From Aerococcus urinaeequi (GTDB taxonomy: Bacteria > Bacillota > Bacilli > Lactobacillales > Aerococcaceae): a stretch of 64,000 nt of DNA. The stretch lies in contig NZ_CP014162.1 in NCBI RefSeq assembly GCF_001543205.1, positions 1,178,001 to 1,242,000 on the forward strand, given 5' to 3'. Positions 37,403-46,893 of the stretch are shown piece after piece. The number at the start of each line of letters is the position of its first letter. Position 1 is the stretch's first letter. The translations under genes and the position numbers were made by a program. The notes under the pieces were generated by a model. It was not told where the DNA came from and did no database searches. It was given only the letters and a program-made list of their open reading frames with translations.

Positions 37403-38347
37403 TTGGACTTTGAACAACGGCATTCTATAAATTTGATGGGTACGACGATTGACCTAATGGTTGACCATCCAAATAGTAATTCTTTATTACTTGCTGCAGT
37501 CCAGCGTTTGTTTCAATTGGAAGCGCGTTTTTCAGCGAATGACCCATCTTCTGAATTAATGGCGGTTAATCAAATGGCAGGATTAAAGGCTATACGCGTT
37601 CATCCAGAGCTATTTCATCTCATTCAAATCGGTAAAAAAGAAAGTATTGCATCGGGACGAAAGTTAAATATAGCTATTGGGCCTTTAGTTAACTTGTGGC
37701 GGATTGGTTTTGCGGATTATCGTAAACCTAGCCAGCAAGAGATTGATGACCGGCTGACTTTAGTAGACCCGAATGAAATTCATCTGGATGAAAAAGGAAA
37801 AACAGTTTACCTTGCTAAGCCAGGGATGTCGATTGATCTAGGTGCGCTTGCAAAAGGGTATGCGGCAGATCAAATTATCGCTTATTTCAAAGATCAAGGC
37901 GTAACCAGGGCATCGATTAATCTTGGTGGTAACCTTAGATTCTATGGCCATCGCCCCAATCATACAGAAAGTACACAATGGCGTATAGGTATCCAAGATC
38001 CCGACCAAACGCGTGGTTATAACAAGGCCATTGTCGATTTAAGTAACCAATCAGTTGTAACGTCTGGGGATTACGTACGTGTATTCGAAGAGGATGGACA
38101 TCTTTACCACCATATTTTAGATTCCACAAATGGTAAGCCCTTTCAAGCGGACGTTCGCAGTGTCACTGTGGTGAGTGAATCTTCGTTAGATGGTGAGATT
38201 TGGACTACTCGCTTGTTTCCCTTATCTAAGGAAGCAATTATCAATCAAGCAGAACAAATAGACCATATTGAAGTGTTGGTTGTTGACCGACAGGGACAAA
38301 TCACCTATACATCTGGTTTAGAGGGCAAAGTTGAACTTATTTGTTAG
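37403..38347 (+). CDS. apbE: FAD:protein FMN transferase ApbE
   Basis: The 314-residue ApbE-family protein has MGTTIDLMV near the start, EARFSANDPSSELMAVNQ near 45, SIDLGALAKGYAADQII near 155, ASINLGGNLRFYG near 180 and the metal/flavin end region VTSGDYVRVFEEDGHLYHHILDSTNGKP near 232. It covalently attaches FMN to Ser/Thr of target proteins. The FMN_bind motif of the 810-residue reductase at 3631 is the only target I found in this window. There is no signal peptide, suggesting cytosolic flavinylation. I chose TTG 37403 because GGAGG lies 8 bases upstream; the frame extends to 37346. Confidence 0.9.
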   Translation: MDFEQRHSINLMGTTIDLMVDHPNSNSLLLAAVQRLFQLEARFSANDPSSELMAVNQMAGLKAIRVHPELFHLIQIGKKESIASGRKLNIAIGPLVNLWRIGFADYRKPSQQEIDDRLTLVDPNEIHLDEKGKTVYLAKPGMSIDLGALAKGYAADQIIAYFKDQGVTRASINLGGNLRFYGHRPNHTESTQWRIGIQDPDQTRGYNKAIVDLSNQSVVTSGDYVRVFEEDGHLYHHILDSTNGKPFQADVRSVTVVSESSLDGEIWTTRLFPLSKEAIINQAEQIDHIEVLVVDRQGQITYTSGLEGKVELIC

Positions 38348-38383
38348 CAGGTTATATTTCTACTATAGAAAGGACAGAAAATC

Positions 38384-38989
38384 ATGAAGCATATTATCGG
38401 AATCGTAGGTACAAATTCTAAGAAATCTACTAATAGAAAACTTCTTAAATATATTCAGAAACATTTTGCAGATCAAGCGGAAATTGAATTATTGGAAATC
38501 CGTGATTATCCAATATTTACTAAACCAGAAGATAAGACACTTCCAAATATTGTTGAAGAGGACGCGAAAAAAATCGAGCAAGCAGATGCGGTCATTATTA
38601 GTGCTGCAGAATATAATCATTCCATTACTTCTTCACTAACTAATGCCTTACATTGGTTAAGCTATTATATTTATCCCTTAGCAGATAAACCAATTATGAT
38701 TACTGGTGCTTCTAACGGTCGTTTAGGATCTTCTAGAGCACAAATGCACTTGCGCCAAATTCTAGACTCACCAGACATTAGAGCACGTGTGATACCAAAT
38801 TCAGAATTTTTATTAGGAAATTCTTTACAAGCTTTTGATGATGATGGTGATTTAAGTGACCAAAAATCTGTTGAACAGTTAGAAGCTATTTTTAAAGAAT
38901 TTATTCAATTTATTGATCATACACAAGAATTTACGCAGCTAAGAACTGATACAAAAGCAGCTGCTGAAAACTACGAGTGGACCAAGTAG
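38384..38989 (+). CDS. NADPH-dependent FMN reductase family protein
   Basis: The 201-residue flavodoxin-fold protein starts MKHIIGIVGTNSKKSTNRKLLKYIQKHF and has SAAEYNHSITSSLTNALHWLSYY near residue 85 and ASNGRLGSSRAQMHLRQILDSPD near 115. It is closely similar in length and motifs to the HcrA-like protein at 6078. It follows apbE by 36 bases and precedes the PAS-fused reductase by 19, with a GAAAGGA site. It probably supplies electrons to a flavinylated reductase. The C-terminus (TKAAAENYEW) is shared with the protein at 6078 (TNFSWEIG region), suggesting duplication. Confidence 0.87.
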   Translation: MKHIIGIVGTNSKKSTNRKLLKYIQKHFADQAEIELLEIRDYPIFTKPEDKTLPNIVEEDAKKIEQADAVIISAAEYNHSITSSLTNALHWLSYYIYPLADKPIMITGASNGRLGSSRAQMHLRQILDSPDIRARVIPNSEFLLGNSLQAFDDDGDLSDQKSVEQLEAIFKEFIQFIDHTQEFTQLRTDTKAAAENYEWTK

Positions 38990-39008
38990 AAAGGACTAGG
39001 GTGACAAA

Positions 39009-40289
39009 ATGAAAATTGTTGGAATTGTTGGCTCAACTGCTGAAAAATCATATAACCGTTTATTGTTACAATATATTCAAAGAGAATTCACTGATTTATT
39101 TGATCTAGAGATTCTTGAAATTGACCAAATACCTTTATTCAACCAAGATAACCCGGAGTTAGCGACGGAGGGGCCTGTTCATACATTGAATAGGAAAATC
39201 CGCCAAGCAGATGGTGTGATTATTGCTACAGCGGAGCACAACCATACAACGCCAGGGCCATTGAAGAGTGCATTGGAATGGTTATCCTTCACAATTCATC
39301 CATTGAAAAATAAACCTGTAAAAATCATTGGTGCTTCTTATCTAGATCAAGGAACATCACGATCACAATTACACTTACGTCAAATTCTTGAGGCACCAGG
39401 AATTGATGCTTTAGTCATGCCAGGGCAAGAGTTCCTATTAGGAAATTGTAAAGAGGCAATCAATGCTAATGGTGATTTAGTTGAACCTAGCACTGTAAGT
39501 TTCTTGAAAGGTAGCTTAGAGAAGTTTATGAAATACGTTGAATCTGTTCAACCACTTAAAGATAACCCCGTATTCCCTGAGGAAGATTTAACTGCAACTA
39601 AGCATTGTGACACAACCATTGAGGGTGTAGACATGACCGCACCGGATTGGGTTGAGCAAGCTGCAGCAAAAGTGGGCGCTGTCGAAGGTGATACCTATGT
39701 GAAACTGGATAGAGGGTTGTTAACAGTAGACCAATTAAACTGGTTCCTAAAGACAATTCCTCTTGAATTGACTTATGCAGATGAGAATAACCAGTATATT
39801 TACTATAACCGAGTGAAACCTGGCCAAGACATGTTTGCTTCTCGTTACGAAAAAGATGTAGGTAGCCCACTTGGTGCTGTTCACCCACCACGCGCTGTGA
39901 AGAATGTTTCTTGGGTAATTTCTCAATTGCGGTCAGGAAACATGGAAGGTGTTCATGTACACGTACCAATCCATAAAGATAATTATGTTGTCCACAATTA
40001 TGTAGCTATGCATGATGAAGAGGGTAAGTATCGTGGAATCAACGAGCATGTTTTAGACTTGCAACCTGTAATTGAGTGGTATCTAGAACAAACAGGACAA
40101 AAGTTAGTGAAAATTGAGGAAGATACAACTGATGCTTCAACTAGCGCTTCAATGAATGGTGCATGGAGTCACGATGACAAAAACGCTGTGGAAGCTGATG
40201 CTAAAAGTGGTGCAAGTGATGCAGAAGTAGCAGATACAACCACTGCAGCTATTGCTACTGATGAAGATTCGAGTGCTAGCCAGTCTTAG
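39009..40289 (+). CDS. FMN reductase fused to a PAS-like (DUF438-type) domain
   Basis: The 426-residue protein has an N-terminal FMN reductase domain (residues 1-180; [56 protein letters not shown]). Residues about 235-370 form a PAS-like module: LTVDQLNWFLKTIPLELTYA, then YYNRVKPGQDMF and LGAVHPPRAVKNVSWVISQL. This matches the PAS domain at the end of DUF438 proteins, which often have the HPP motif. The last 50 residues are low-complexity Ala/Asp/Ser/Thr. The fusion may couple redox or ligand sensing to flavin reduction; the bound cofactor, possibly haem, is a guess. It is the last gene of the apbE operon. Confidence 0.82.
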   Translation: MKIVGIVGSTAEKSYNRLLLQYIQREFTDLFDLEILEIDQIPLFNQDNPELATEGPVHTLNRKIRQADGVIIATAEHNHTTPGPLKSALEWLSFTIHPLKNKPVKIIGASYLDQGTSRSQLHLRQILEAPGIDALVMPGQEFLLGNCKEAINANGDLVEPSTVSFLKGSLEKFMKYVESVQPLKDNPVFPEEDLTATKHCDTTIEGVDMTAPDWVEQAAAKVGAVEGDTYVKLDRGLLTVDQLNWFLKTIPLELTYADENNQYIYYNRVKPGQDMFASRYEKDVGSPLGAVHPPRAVKNVSWVISQLRSGNMEGVHVHVPIHKDNYVVHNYVAMHDEEGKYRGINEHVLDLQPVIEWYLEQTGQKLVKIEEDTTDASTSASMNGAWSHDDKNAVEADAKSGASDAEVADTTTAAIATDEDSSASQS

Positions 40290-40467
40290 TCAGTGTAATA
40301 GCCCGGTTTAGGGAAAAATGATTATTTTCAGTCAAAAAAGCCTATAAACGATTAGGATTATTATTGCAAAAATTGTATGAACAGAATAATAAAAACGATG
40401 TATGCGTTTGCGAATTGTTATTTTATGGCATAAATTAATATTTATTTTTTTATGAGGCAAAACTCTT

Positions 40468-40497
40468 GTAAAATGCAATTGATAAGGGTTACAATAA
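40468..40497 (+). promoter_or_regulatory. Promoter of fba
   Basis: TTGTAA (40468-40473), 18-base spacer, TACAAT (40492-40497), about 40 bases before the fba ATG. The gap 40290-40467 has no other feature I recognise. Confidence 0.6.
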
Positions 40498-40537
40498 GCA
40501 CGAGCACATCAAAATTAAAAATCAGGGGGATCTATTT

Positions 40538-41392
40538 ATGCCATTAGAAAACATGGTCGACATGCTGACAAAAGCGAAAGACGGTCAATATGCAGTAGCA
40601 CAATTAAACATTAACAACTTGGAATGGACTCAAGCTGTTTTAGAAGCAGCCCAAGCAGAAAATTCACCAGTAATTTTAGGTGTTTCTGAGGGTGCTGGTA
40701 AATACATGGGTGGCCCAGAAGTTGTTGCCGCTATGGTTAAAGCTTTAATTGAAACAATGGAAATCACTGTTCCTGTTGCATTACATTTAGACCACGGTTC
40801 ATCTTTTGAAACTGCTAAACGTGCAATCGACGCTGGATACTCTTCAGTAATGATCGATGGTTCTCATCACCCAATTGATGACAACATCGCTATGACTAAA
40901 CAAGTTGTAGAATACGCACACGAACGTGGCGCTTCTGTTGAAGGTGAAATCGGTACTGTTGGTGGTACTGAAGACGGCGTTACTGCTGGTATCAACTACG
41001 CGGATAAAGAAGAATGTAAACGTATCGTTGACGAAGCTGGTATCGACGCATTAGCTGCAGCTTTAGGTTCAGTTCATGGTCCATACTCAGGCGAACCTGT
41101 TTTAGGTTTCGATGAAATGAAAGAAATTTCTGAATACACAAACACACCATTAGTATTACACGGTGGTTCAGGTATTCCAGAAGAGCAAGTTAAAAAAGCA
41201 ATCGAACGCGGTCATGCGAAAATCAACGTAAATACTGAATTACAAATCGTATTTACTGCTGCAGTTCGCGAAAACTTAAACAACGATGACAAAGTATACG
41301 ACCCACGTAAAGTTTTAGCACCAGGTAAAGCTGCGATCGTTAAAACAGCACGTGAAACATTACGTATGTTTGGTTCATCAAACAAAGCATAA
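40538..41392 (+). CDS. fba: Class II fructose-1,6-bisphosphate aldolase
   Basis: The 284-residue zinc-dependent aldolase has [19 protein letters not shown] near residue 20, the metal-ligand block [29 protein letters not shown] near 80, [15 protein letters not shown] near 135, and HGGSGIP near 208. It splits fructose bisphosphate in glycolysis. Codon use is extremely biased, fitting a very highly expressed gene. It has a GGGGG-type ribosome site and its own promoter and terminator. It precedes murA, as in Bacillus and Enterococcus. Confidence 0.97.
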   Translation: MPLENMVDMLTKAKDGQYAVAQLNINNLEWTQAVLEAAQAENSPVILGVSEGAGKYMGGPEVVAAMVKALIETMEITVPVALHLDHGSSFETAKRAIDAGYSSVMIDGSHHPIDDNIAMTKQVVEYAHERGASVEGEIGTVGGTEDGVTAGINYADKEECKRIVDEAGIDALAAALGSVHGPYSGEPVLGFDEMKEISEYTNTPLVLHGGSGIPEEQVKKAIERGHAKINVNTELQIVFTAAVRENLNNDDKVYDPRKVLAPGKAAIVKTARETLRMFGSSNKA

Positions 41393-41434
41393 TTCATTTT
41401 AGCCAGTGAATTTCCGCTTTATATATCCTTTTTC

Positions 41435-41468
41435 GAGCAATGACCTTTTGGTTGTTGCTCTTTTTTTG
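41435..41468 (+). terminator. Terminator after fba
   Basis: Stem GAGCAATGACC / GGTTGTTGCTC with a TTTT loop, followed by T7. In the following 370 bases before murA I see only two TATAAT-like boxes (about 41547 and 41667) without strong -35 partners. Confidence 0.9.
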
Positions 41469-41836
41469 TACTTGAAATCCTCAGATTTACATGAAATTGC
41501 CCTTTTTGCAAGATGTTTAAACCTTTCGAATGAATAAGGGTTGATTCATGGGTTATAATAAATTAAATGGCTCCCACAACTGATTGTATATATGTCAAAT
41601 TTTACATAGAAGTTAAAAAAACCATTAAAATTGGTGGGGATGGTAGTTATATCATAGAGAATTAGGTATAATCAATCGTGCATTATCTATCATAAAATCG
41701 GAAAAGTATGCAAAAATAGCATGTGTGACGAATATAGGTAATTAATGAACAAACAAGAGCTAAACTATGAAATTAACAGAATGAAAAAATAGCGTAAATA
41801 AAACGAAAATGAAAACGATGAGTGAGGGGTTTTATA

Positions 41837-43117
41837 ATGGAAAAATTTATCATCAAGGGTGGTAATCCGTTAAAGGGTGAGATTACAGTTTCTGGAGCGA
41901 AGAATAGTGCAGTAGCGCTAATTCCTGCAGCGATTATGGCGGATTCACCGGTGGTAATTGAGGGCGTACCGGAAATTGACGACGTGTTTGCTTTAATTGA
42001 AATTTTGAAAGACTTTAATGTAGACGTTGATTTCAATGAGCACGTGTTGCGTATTGACCCAACGAACATGGAAAATATCCCAATGCCTGATGGTAAGATC
42101 CAAAGCTTGCGCGCATCTTACTACTTCATGGGTGCCTTATTAGGTAAATACGGTGAGGGTGTTGTTGGTTTACCAGGTGGTTGTAACTTGGGTCCTCGTC
42201 CAATGGATTTACACTTAAAAGGTTTTGAAGCTTTAGGTGCTGAAGTAAGCAATGAATTAGGTGCTATGCATTTAACAACTAACGGTAACGGCCTAACAGG
42301 TACTGAAATTTACCTAGATGTTGTCAGCGTTGGTGCAACAATCAACATTATGTTGGCAGCTTCTCGCGCTAAAGGGACAACTGTCATTGAAAATGCAGCC
42401 CGCGAACCTGAAATCATTGATATTGCAATGCTTTTAAACAAAATGGGTGCTAAGATTAAAGGTGTGGGTACTTCTACTATCCGTATCGAAGGTGTGGACG
42501 AGATGCACGGTGCTTCTCACCAACAAATTCCTGACCGTATCGAAGCCGGTACTTATATTGCAGCTGCTGCGGCAGTTGGCCAAGGGGTTACTGTCAACAA
42601 TGTAATTGCTGAACATATTGAAAGCTTCCTAGCGAAATTACGTGAGATGGGAGTCAAAATGGACATCAGCGATGATGCTATCTACATTCATCCAAATGAC
42701 GGTCAATTAAAAGCTGTAGATATTAAAACAGCGCCATACCCAGGTTTTGCAACTGACTTACAACAACCTATTACGCCATTATTATTAACAGCGAATGGTA
42801 ACGGTAAATTAGTGGATACTATTTATCCAAAACGTGTGAAACATGTACCTGAGTTAGTGCGTATGGGTGCAAATATTGAAGAACACAATGACCAGATTAC
42901 TTACAATGGCCCTAACCGATTAACAGGTGCAACTGTGACGGCTTCAGACTTACGTGCTGGTGCTGGTCTAGTGATTGCTGCGTTAATGGCTGAAGGTGAA
43001 ACTGAATTATATGGTGCCGGTAATATTTTACGTGGTTATGACCATATCGATGAAAAATTGTCAGCTTTAGGTGCTGATATTCAATTGGTACAATACGATT
43101 ATTCTACAGTAAACTAA
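41837..43117 (+). CDS. murA: UDP-N-acetylglucosamine 1-carboxyvinyltransferase
   Basis: The 426-residue protein has the EPSP-synthase-like double barrel. It begins [36 protein letters not shown] and contains the catalytic cysteine loop [20 protein letters not shown] near residue 115, with [13 protein letters not shown] and [19 protein letters not shown] further on. It transfers enolpyruvate from PEP to UDP-GlcNAc, the first committed step of peptidoglycan synthesis. The Cys means fosfomycin sensitivity is expected for this copy. ATG 41837 is chosen over GTG 41822 because GTGAGGGG precedes it by 7 bases. Confidence 0.96.
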   Translation: MEKFIIKGGNPLKGEITVSGAKNSAVALIPAAIMADSPVVIEGVPEIDDVFALIEILKDFNVDVDFNEHVLRIDPTNMENIPMPDGKIQSLRASYYFMGALLGKYGEGVVGLPGGCNLGPRPMDLHLKGFEALGAEVSNELGAMHLTTNGNGLTGTEIYLDVVSVGATINIMLAASRAKGTTVIENAAREPEIIDIAMLLNKMGAKIKGVGTSTIRIEGVDEMHGASHQQIPDRIEAGTYIAAAAAVGQGVTVNNVIAEHIESFLAKLREMGVKMDISDDAIYIHPNDGQLKAVDIKTAPYPGFATDLQQPITPLLLTANGNGKLVDTIYPKRVKHVPELVRMGANIEEHNDQITYNGPNRLTGATVTASDLRAGAGLVIAALMAEGETELYGAGNILRGYDHIDEKLSALGADIQLVQYDYSTVN

Positions 43118-43141
43118 TGTTGTCGCTGTAGTGATACATGT

Positions 43142-43182
43142 TAGGGCTGTGGCAAGGGTGTCGCAGTCCTTTGCATTTTTAC
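43142..43182 (+). terminator. Hairpin between murA and rho
   Basis: AGGGCTGTG (about 43142) pairs with CGCAGTCCT over nine positions with wobbles, a 10-base loop and a T-rich tail (TTTGCATTTTTA). It probably attenuates or ends murA transcription. Confidence 0.5.
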
Positions 43183-43333
43183 CCAAACAACAACCAAGTC
43201 CTCTCTTAACACTTCTTAGACCCAAAGAGTTCCTGGCTTCATAATAGCTAACGACATCTTTTTGCACTCAGCTTCTAGGCGGTCGTCCTTTTCCAGAAAG
43301 TAACTAAGTATTGATAGAAATGAAGGTTTTTTT

Positions 43334-44623
43334 ATGTCAGATAATGAGCAAGAACACGTGAAGTTGCATAGTTTGCAAGCTATGACTTTGAAGGAGATTT
43401 ACCAATATGCGAAGGCGTATAAGGTCCCTTATTATAGTCAAATGAATAAGAAAGAGCTGATTATGGCTGTCTTGCGGGCGCAAGAGGTGAGTCAGGGCTT
43501 TATGAATGTCGAGGGTGTGCTTGATATTACAGGGTCTGATTTTGGTTTCTTGCGGTCGATTAATTATTCGCCTAGTCAGGAGGATATTTATATTTCGAAT
43601 TCTCAGATTCGCCGGTTTGGTTTGCGGAATGGGGATTTAGTGTCGGGTACAGCTCGTCCGCCTAAGGCTTCTGAGCGGTATTTGGGTTTGATGCATGTGT
43701 ATGCGGTGAATGGTAAGGACCCGGATGAGGCGAAGGAACGGGCGCATTTCCCAGCCTTGACACCTGTTTATCCGGATGAGCAATTACGGTTGGAGTCGAC
43801 ACCTGGACGTTTGTCTGCGCGGATGATTGATTTGATTTCGCCTGTTGGTTACGGTCAACGTGGTTTGATTGTGGCACCTCCTAAGGCTGGTAAGACGGTC
43901 TTGATGAAGGAAATCGCCAACGGGATTACAGCTAATAATCCGGAGGTTGAGTTGATTATGCTGTTAATTGATGAGCGTCCTGAAGAGGTGACGGATTTAG
44001 AGCGGTCGATTGATGGGGAAGTGGTTTCTTCTACTTTCGATCAACGACCTGAAAACCACGTCCGGATTGCGGAATTGGTTTTAGAACGCGCTCGCCGTTT
44101 GGTGGAAGATAAACGTGATGTCGTTATCTTGATGGATTCGATTACGCGTTTAGCCCGTGCTTACAACTTGGTTGAGAAGCCGAGTGGCCGGACGCTATCT
44201 GGTGGTATCGATCCAGCTGCATTCTATAAGCCAAAGAAATTCTTTGGATCAGCCCGTAATATAGAAGATGGGGGCTCCTTGACTATTTTAGCGACTGCTT
44301 TAGTAGATACGGGTTCTCGTATGGATGATATGATTTACGAGGAGTTCAAAGGGACTGGTAACGCTGAGATTCACTTATCTCGTGACTTGGCAGAGTCTCG
44401 TGTATTCCCAGCGATTGATATTCGTCGTTCGTCTACACGTAAGGAAGAGTTGTTGCATGATGAAGCAACCTTGAAAGTTTTATGGAAATTGCGCCAGACG
44501 ATGAAGGGTGATATGTTGGTTTATACCAATGAAATGCTGAAGGAAATGAAGAAAACTGAAACTAATGACCAGTTCATTGACCGACTTGGTACCTTTTTAG
44601 ATAAGGGGAAAAAAGGTAAATAG
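43334..44623 (+). CDS. rho: Transcription termination factor Rho
   Basis: The 429-residue protein has an N-terminal Rho_N helix pair ([18 protein letters not shown]), a cold-shock-like RNA-binding domain ([15 protein letters not shown] ... [15 protein letters not shown]), Walker [16 protein letters not shown] near residue 180, Walker [18 protein letters not shown] near 262 and the Q/R-loop region. It is the hexameric RNA helicase that ends transcription. The first 250 codons use many G/T-ending codons, unlike the biased fba and rpmE2. It lies between murA and rpmE2, the classical Firmicutes order. Confidence 0.97.
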   Translation: MSDNEQEHVKLHSLQAMTLKEIYQYAKAYKVPYYSQMNKKELIMAVLRAQEVSQGFMNVEGVLDITGSDFGFLRSINYSPSQEDIYISNSQIRRFGLRNGDLVSGTARPPKASERYLGLMHVYAVNGKDPDEAKERAHFPALTPVYPDEQLRLESTPGRLSARMIDLISPVGYGQRGLIVAPPKAGKTVLMKEIANGITANNPEVELIMLLIDERPEEVTDLERSIDGEVVSSTFDQRPENHVRIAELVLERARRLVEDKRDVVILMDSITRLARAYNLVEKPSGRTLSGGIDPAAFYKPKKFFGSARNIEDGGSLTILATALVDTGSRMDDMIYEEFKGTGNAEIHLSRDLAESRVFPAIDIRRSSTRKEELLHDEATLKVLWKLRQTMKGDMLVYTNEMLKEMKKTETNDQFIDRLGTFLDKGKKGK

Positions 44624-44717
44624 GCTGATTTCTAATAATCCTTAGAACTTAAATTCCAAGAAAAAGATATTAGAACTTCAGTCCTTAGACATAAGGCCTT
44701 CGGACTTCACTATTCCT

Positions 44718-44815
44718 ATCGTTTCCTAAGAAATAGGATGCGAGACAAGGCGTTCAGGCAGGTAAAGCTATTGTGAAGCAGGACCTGTCTGCCTTGCAGA
44801 GCTCAACTTGCGATG
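44718..44815. repeat. Palindrome-rich intergenic repeat (family B), copy 2
   Basis: AAGGCGTTCAGGCAGGTA near 44737 and ACCTGTCTGCCTTGCAGAG near 44780 form an imperfect inverted repeat. It resembles the element after mscL at 14017-14135 in arm sequence and in the following GCGA(T/G) segment. Confidence 0.4.
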
Positions 44816-44843
44816 GGACCGGTTAAGGTTGGTTATGATATCT

Positions 44844-44952
44844 GGCTCCAAAAGTCAGAAGTGACTGCGTTTCACAAAATGCTCCAATATTTGATAGATA
44901 TTGGAGCATTTTGTTTCAACGTTCACCTCTGAACGACTTTTGCCGCACCTCA
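44844..44952 (-). repeat. Dispersed intergenic repeat (family A), copy in minus orientation
   Basis: Read on the minus strand it begins GAGGTGCGGCAAAAGTCGTT and ends CTTCTGACTTTTGGAGCC, matching the ends of the copies at 48372 and 55728. Its centre holds a perfect 15-bp hairpin (AAAATGCTCCAATAT and its complement, 44876-44912), which may also end rho transcription. Confidence 0.7.
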
Positions 44953-45003
44953 ATAATGACCTTATCACTAGCTGGAATTTTAAGGGAAGTGATAAAATTC
45001 TAC

Positions 45004-45032
45004 TTGAAAGTGATAGTGCATTATGATAGACT
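45004..45032 (+). promoter_or_regulatory. Promoter of rpmE2
   Basis: TTGAAA (45004-45009), 17-base spacer, TAGACT (45027-45032), 68 bases before the rpmE2 start. Together with the two repeats this accounts for most of the 476-base gap after rho. Confidence 0.5.
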
Positions 45033-45099
45033 ACTCGTGTTATGTTAAAAATAATCTCTGGGCTGCAGAAGTTCAGGGCGAAAAGGAGAGTATGTACAA

Positions 45100-45363
45100 A
45101 TGAAACAAGAAATTCATCCAGATTACCATCCAGTAGTATTTATGGATACAAGTACAGGATACAAATTCTTATCTGGTTCAACAGTTAATTCTGCTGAAAC
45201 AGTTGAGTGGGAAGATGGCAACACTTACCCATTAATCCGTGTTGAGACTTCATCAGACTCACATCCATTCTACACTGGACGTCAAAAATTCACACAAGCC
45301 GATGGACGTGTGGACCGTTTCAACAAAAAATACGGTCTCAAAGACGAAAACGCTGCAGAATAA
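45100..45363 (+). CDS. rpmE2: 50S ribosomal protein L31 type B
   Basis: This 87-residue protein starts [20 protein letters not shown] and has the type B features: no CxxC zinc motif, an inserted segment, and the conserved [25 protein letters not shown] end. Type B L31 is the zinc-independent form that can replace the zinc-binding form when zinc is scarce. It follows rho as in many Firmicutes, with its own promoter and terminator and an AAAAGGAGAG site. Confidence 0.97.
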   Translation: MKQEIHPDYHPVVFMDTSTGYKFLSGSTVNSAETVEWEDGNTYPLIRVETSSDSHPFYTGRQKFTQADGRVDRFNKKYGLKDENAAE

Positions 45364-45389
45364 TAAAAAGACTGAATTTATCAGTTTTC

Positions 45390-45420
45390 AAGGGTATCCA
45401 TGTTGGATATCCTTTTTTTT
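45390..45420 (+). terminator. Terminator after rpmE2
   Basis: Stem AAGGGTATCC / GGATATCCTT (one wobble), ATGTT loop, then T8. Confidence 0.92.
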
Positions 45421-45583
45421 TATGTATTTAAATCTAGGGCTTCATATATCTAATGTTTATAATGATGATAACCCTAAAAGGTGGATAGGGAATGCTTTAT
45501 GTTAATTTAACCATCGACAATTCCCCTAATTTAGTAAATAATAGATATAGAATATTAAAAAACAATTAGAGGAGATGTTATAT

Positions 45584-45967
45584 ATGACAAAAAAAGCGAT
45601 TGCAACTGAAAAGGCACCAGCAGCTCTAGGGCCATATTCTCAAGCCATTAGTGTGAATGGTACTGTTTATGTGTCTGGACAATTACCAATTGATCCAGCA
45701 ACGGGTGAATTTGCGACTACTGATATTCAAGGCCAAACCCGTCAATCATTAACCAATATTCAAGCTATTTTAGCGGAAGCGGGATTGGATATGTCTAATG
45801 TAGTAAAGACAACCGTTTTATTGGATAATATTGATGATTTTGCGGCTATGAATGAAGTCTATGCTGAATTCTTTACAGGTGTAACGCCTGCTCGTGCAGC
45901 TTTTGAAGTTGCGGCAGTTCCTAAAGGGGCACTAGTAGAAATTGAAGCAGTTGCTGTAGAAGGTTAA
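45584..45967 (+). CDS. ridA: RidA family reactive enamine/imine deaminase
   Basis: The 127-residue protein is a classic YjgF/RidA: KAPAALGPYSQAISVNGTVYVSGQLPIDPATGE, TRQSLTNIQAILAEAGLDMSNVVKTTVLL, then ARAAFEVAAVPKGALVEIEAVA. It contains the conserved Arg (PARAAFEV) and Glu (VEIEAVA) of active members. It hydrolyses enamines released by PLP enzymes such as threonine dehydratase. ATG 45584 is taken because AGAGGAG lies 8 bases upstream; an ATG three codons earlier overlaps that site. It is monocistronic. Confidence 0.96.
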   Translation: MTKKAIATEKAPAALGPYSQAISVNGTVYVSGQLPIDPATGEFATTDIQGQTRQSLTNIQAILAEAGLDMSNVVKTTVLLDNIDDFAAMNEVYAEFFTGVTPARAAFEVAAVPKGALVEIEAVAVEG

Positions 45968-46049
45968 TGACTGAAAAATAAAATATAAGATTTGAAAAGA
46001 GTAGCTTTCCAAGCGGAAGTATAAAAAAAGAAAATATTGAATAGCTTTT

Positions 46050-46090
46050 ATGCGTGTTGGTGAACGATCTCATCAACGCGTTTTTTTTAT
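46050..46090 (+). terminator. Terminator after ridA
   Basis: Stem GCGTGTTGGTGA / TCATCAACGCG (two wobbles), 6-base loop, T8. It lies between convergent genes. Confidence 0.85.
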
Positions 46091-46151
46091 TTTGTTAGTA
46101 TTCTAATAGAAAACGACCTGCCTTTTTGAATAGACGGGTCGTGAATCTTGT

Positions 46152-46616
46152 TTATAAAATATCTTCGAGTGTTGTTTTAAAGGTTTGCATACCCATTTTT
46201 TCATAGAAGGATTTGGCTGACTCGTTGAAGGCCCAAACGTTTAAGGTAATACGGCGGCATCCGGTGTCAGCAGCTAGTTCCTTTGTGGCTTGGTAAAGTT
46301 TTTGGCCGACGTGTTTACCTCGGGCATCTTGGTCAATACAGATATCATCGATGTATAAAGATTTTTCAGCCACTAAAATATTGTCTTCTTCTGTTTCTTG
46401 GAAAACTCCAAACATATAGCCAAGTACACGGTTGTCTTCTACAGCGACTAGAATTGGTCGTTGTGGGTTTTCAATGATTGTTGCAACTTCATCATAGGTA
46501 TACTTAGTGCCTTCTTTTAGAATGTCCGGCCGAGCTTGGTGGTGGATTAAGTTGACTTGTTCTAGTAAGTTTAAAATGTCTGTAATATCTTGGTTTTGTG
46601 CGAATCGAATGTCCAT
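46152..46616 (-). CDS. GNAT family N-acetyltransferase
   Basis: The 154-residue protein starts MDIRFAQNQDITDILNLLEQV and has all GNAT landmarks: PILVAVEDNRVLGYMFG near residue 58, LYIDDICIDQDARGKHVGQKLYQAT (motif A) near 85, ITLNVWAFNESAKSFYEKMGMQ near 120. The substrate may be an amino group on a protein or small molecule; it is not predictable. The longest frame extends to 46706, but only ATG 46616 has a GGAGG site. It is divergent from cysK. Confidence 0.88.
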   Translation of the reverse strand: MDIRFAQNQDITDILNLLEQVNLIHHQARPDILKEGTKYTYDEVATIIENPQRPILVAVEDNRVLGYMFGVFQETEEDNILVAEKSLYIDDICIDQDARGKHVGQKLYQATKELAADTGCRRITLNVWAFNESAKSFYEKMGMQTFKTTLEDIL

Positions 46617-46893
46617 ATATACCTCCAATGTATTTTGTAATTTTATCATACACTTTTTTGAGTTGTATTCAAAAAGAATATGCGTATTTTTGATAGGTAA
46701 AAACAATCAAAACCCTTCAATTATTCATCATCAAAAATTGAGCAAAGCAATTGCTTATGTGCAATGAAAAGGGTACTATTCGAGTAGATAGTTGACTTGT
46801 CTTTCAGTTAGAAAACTCTTGAGAAATTCAGAAAAGTATAGCGTGAAAGCAAGTAGTCAAAAAATGATGATAGCTTATATATGGAGGGATTTT

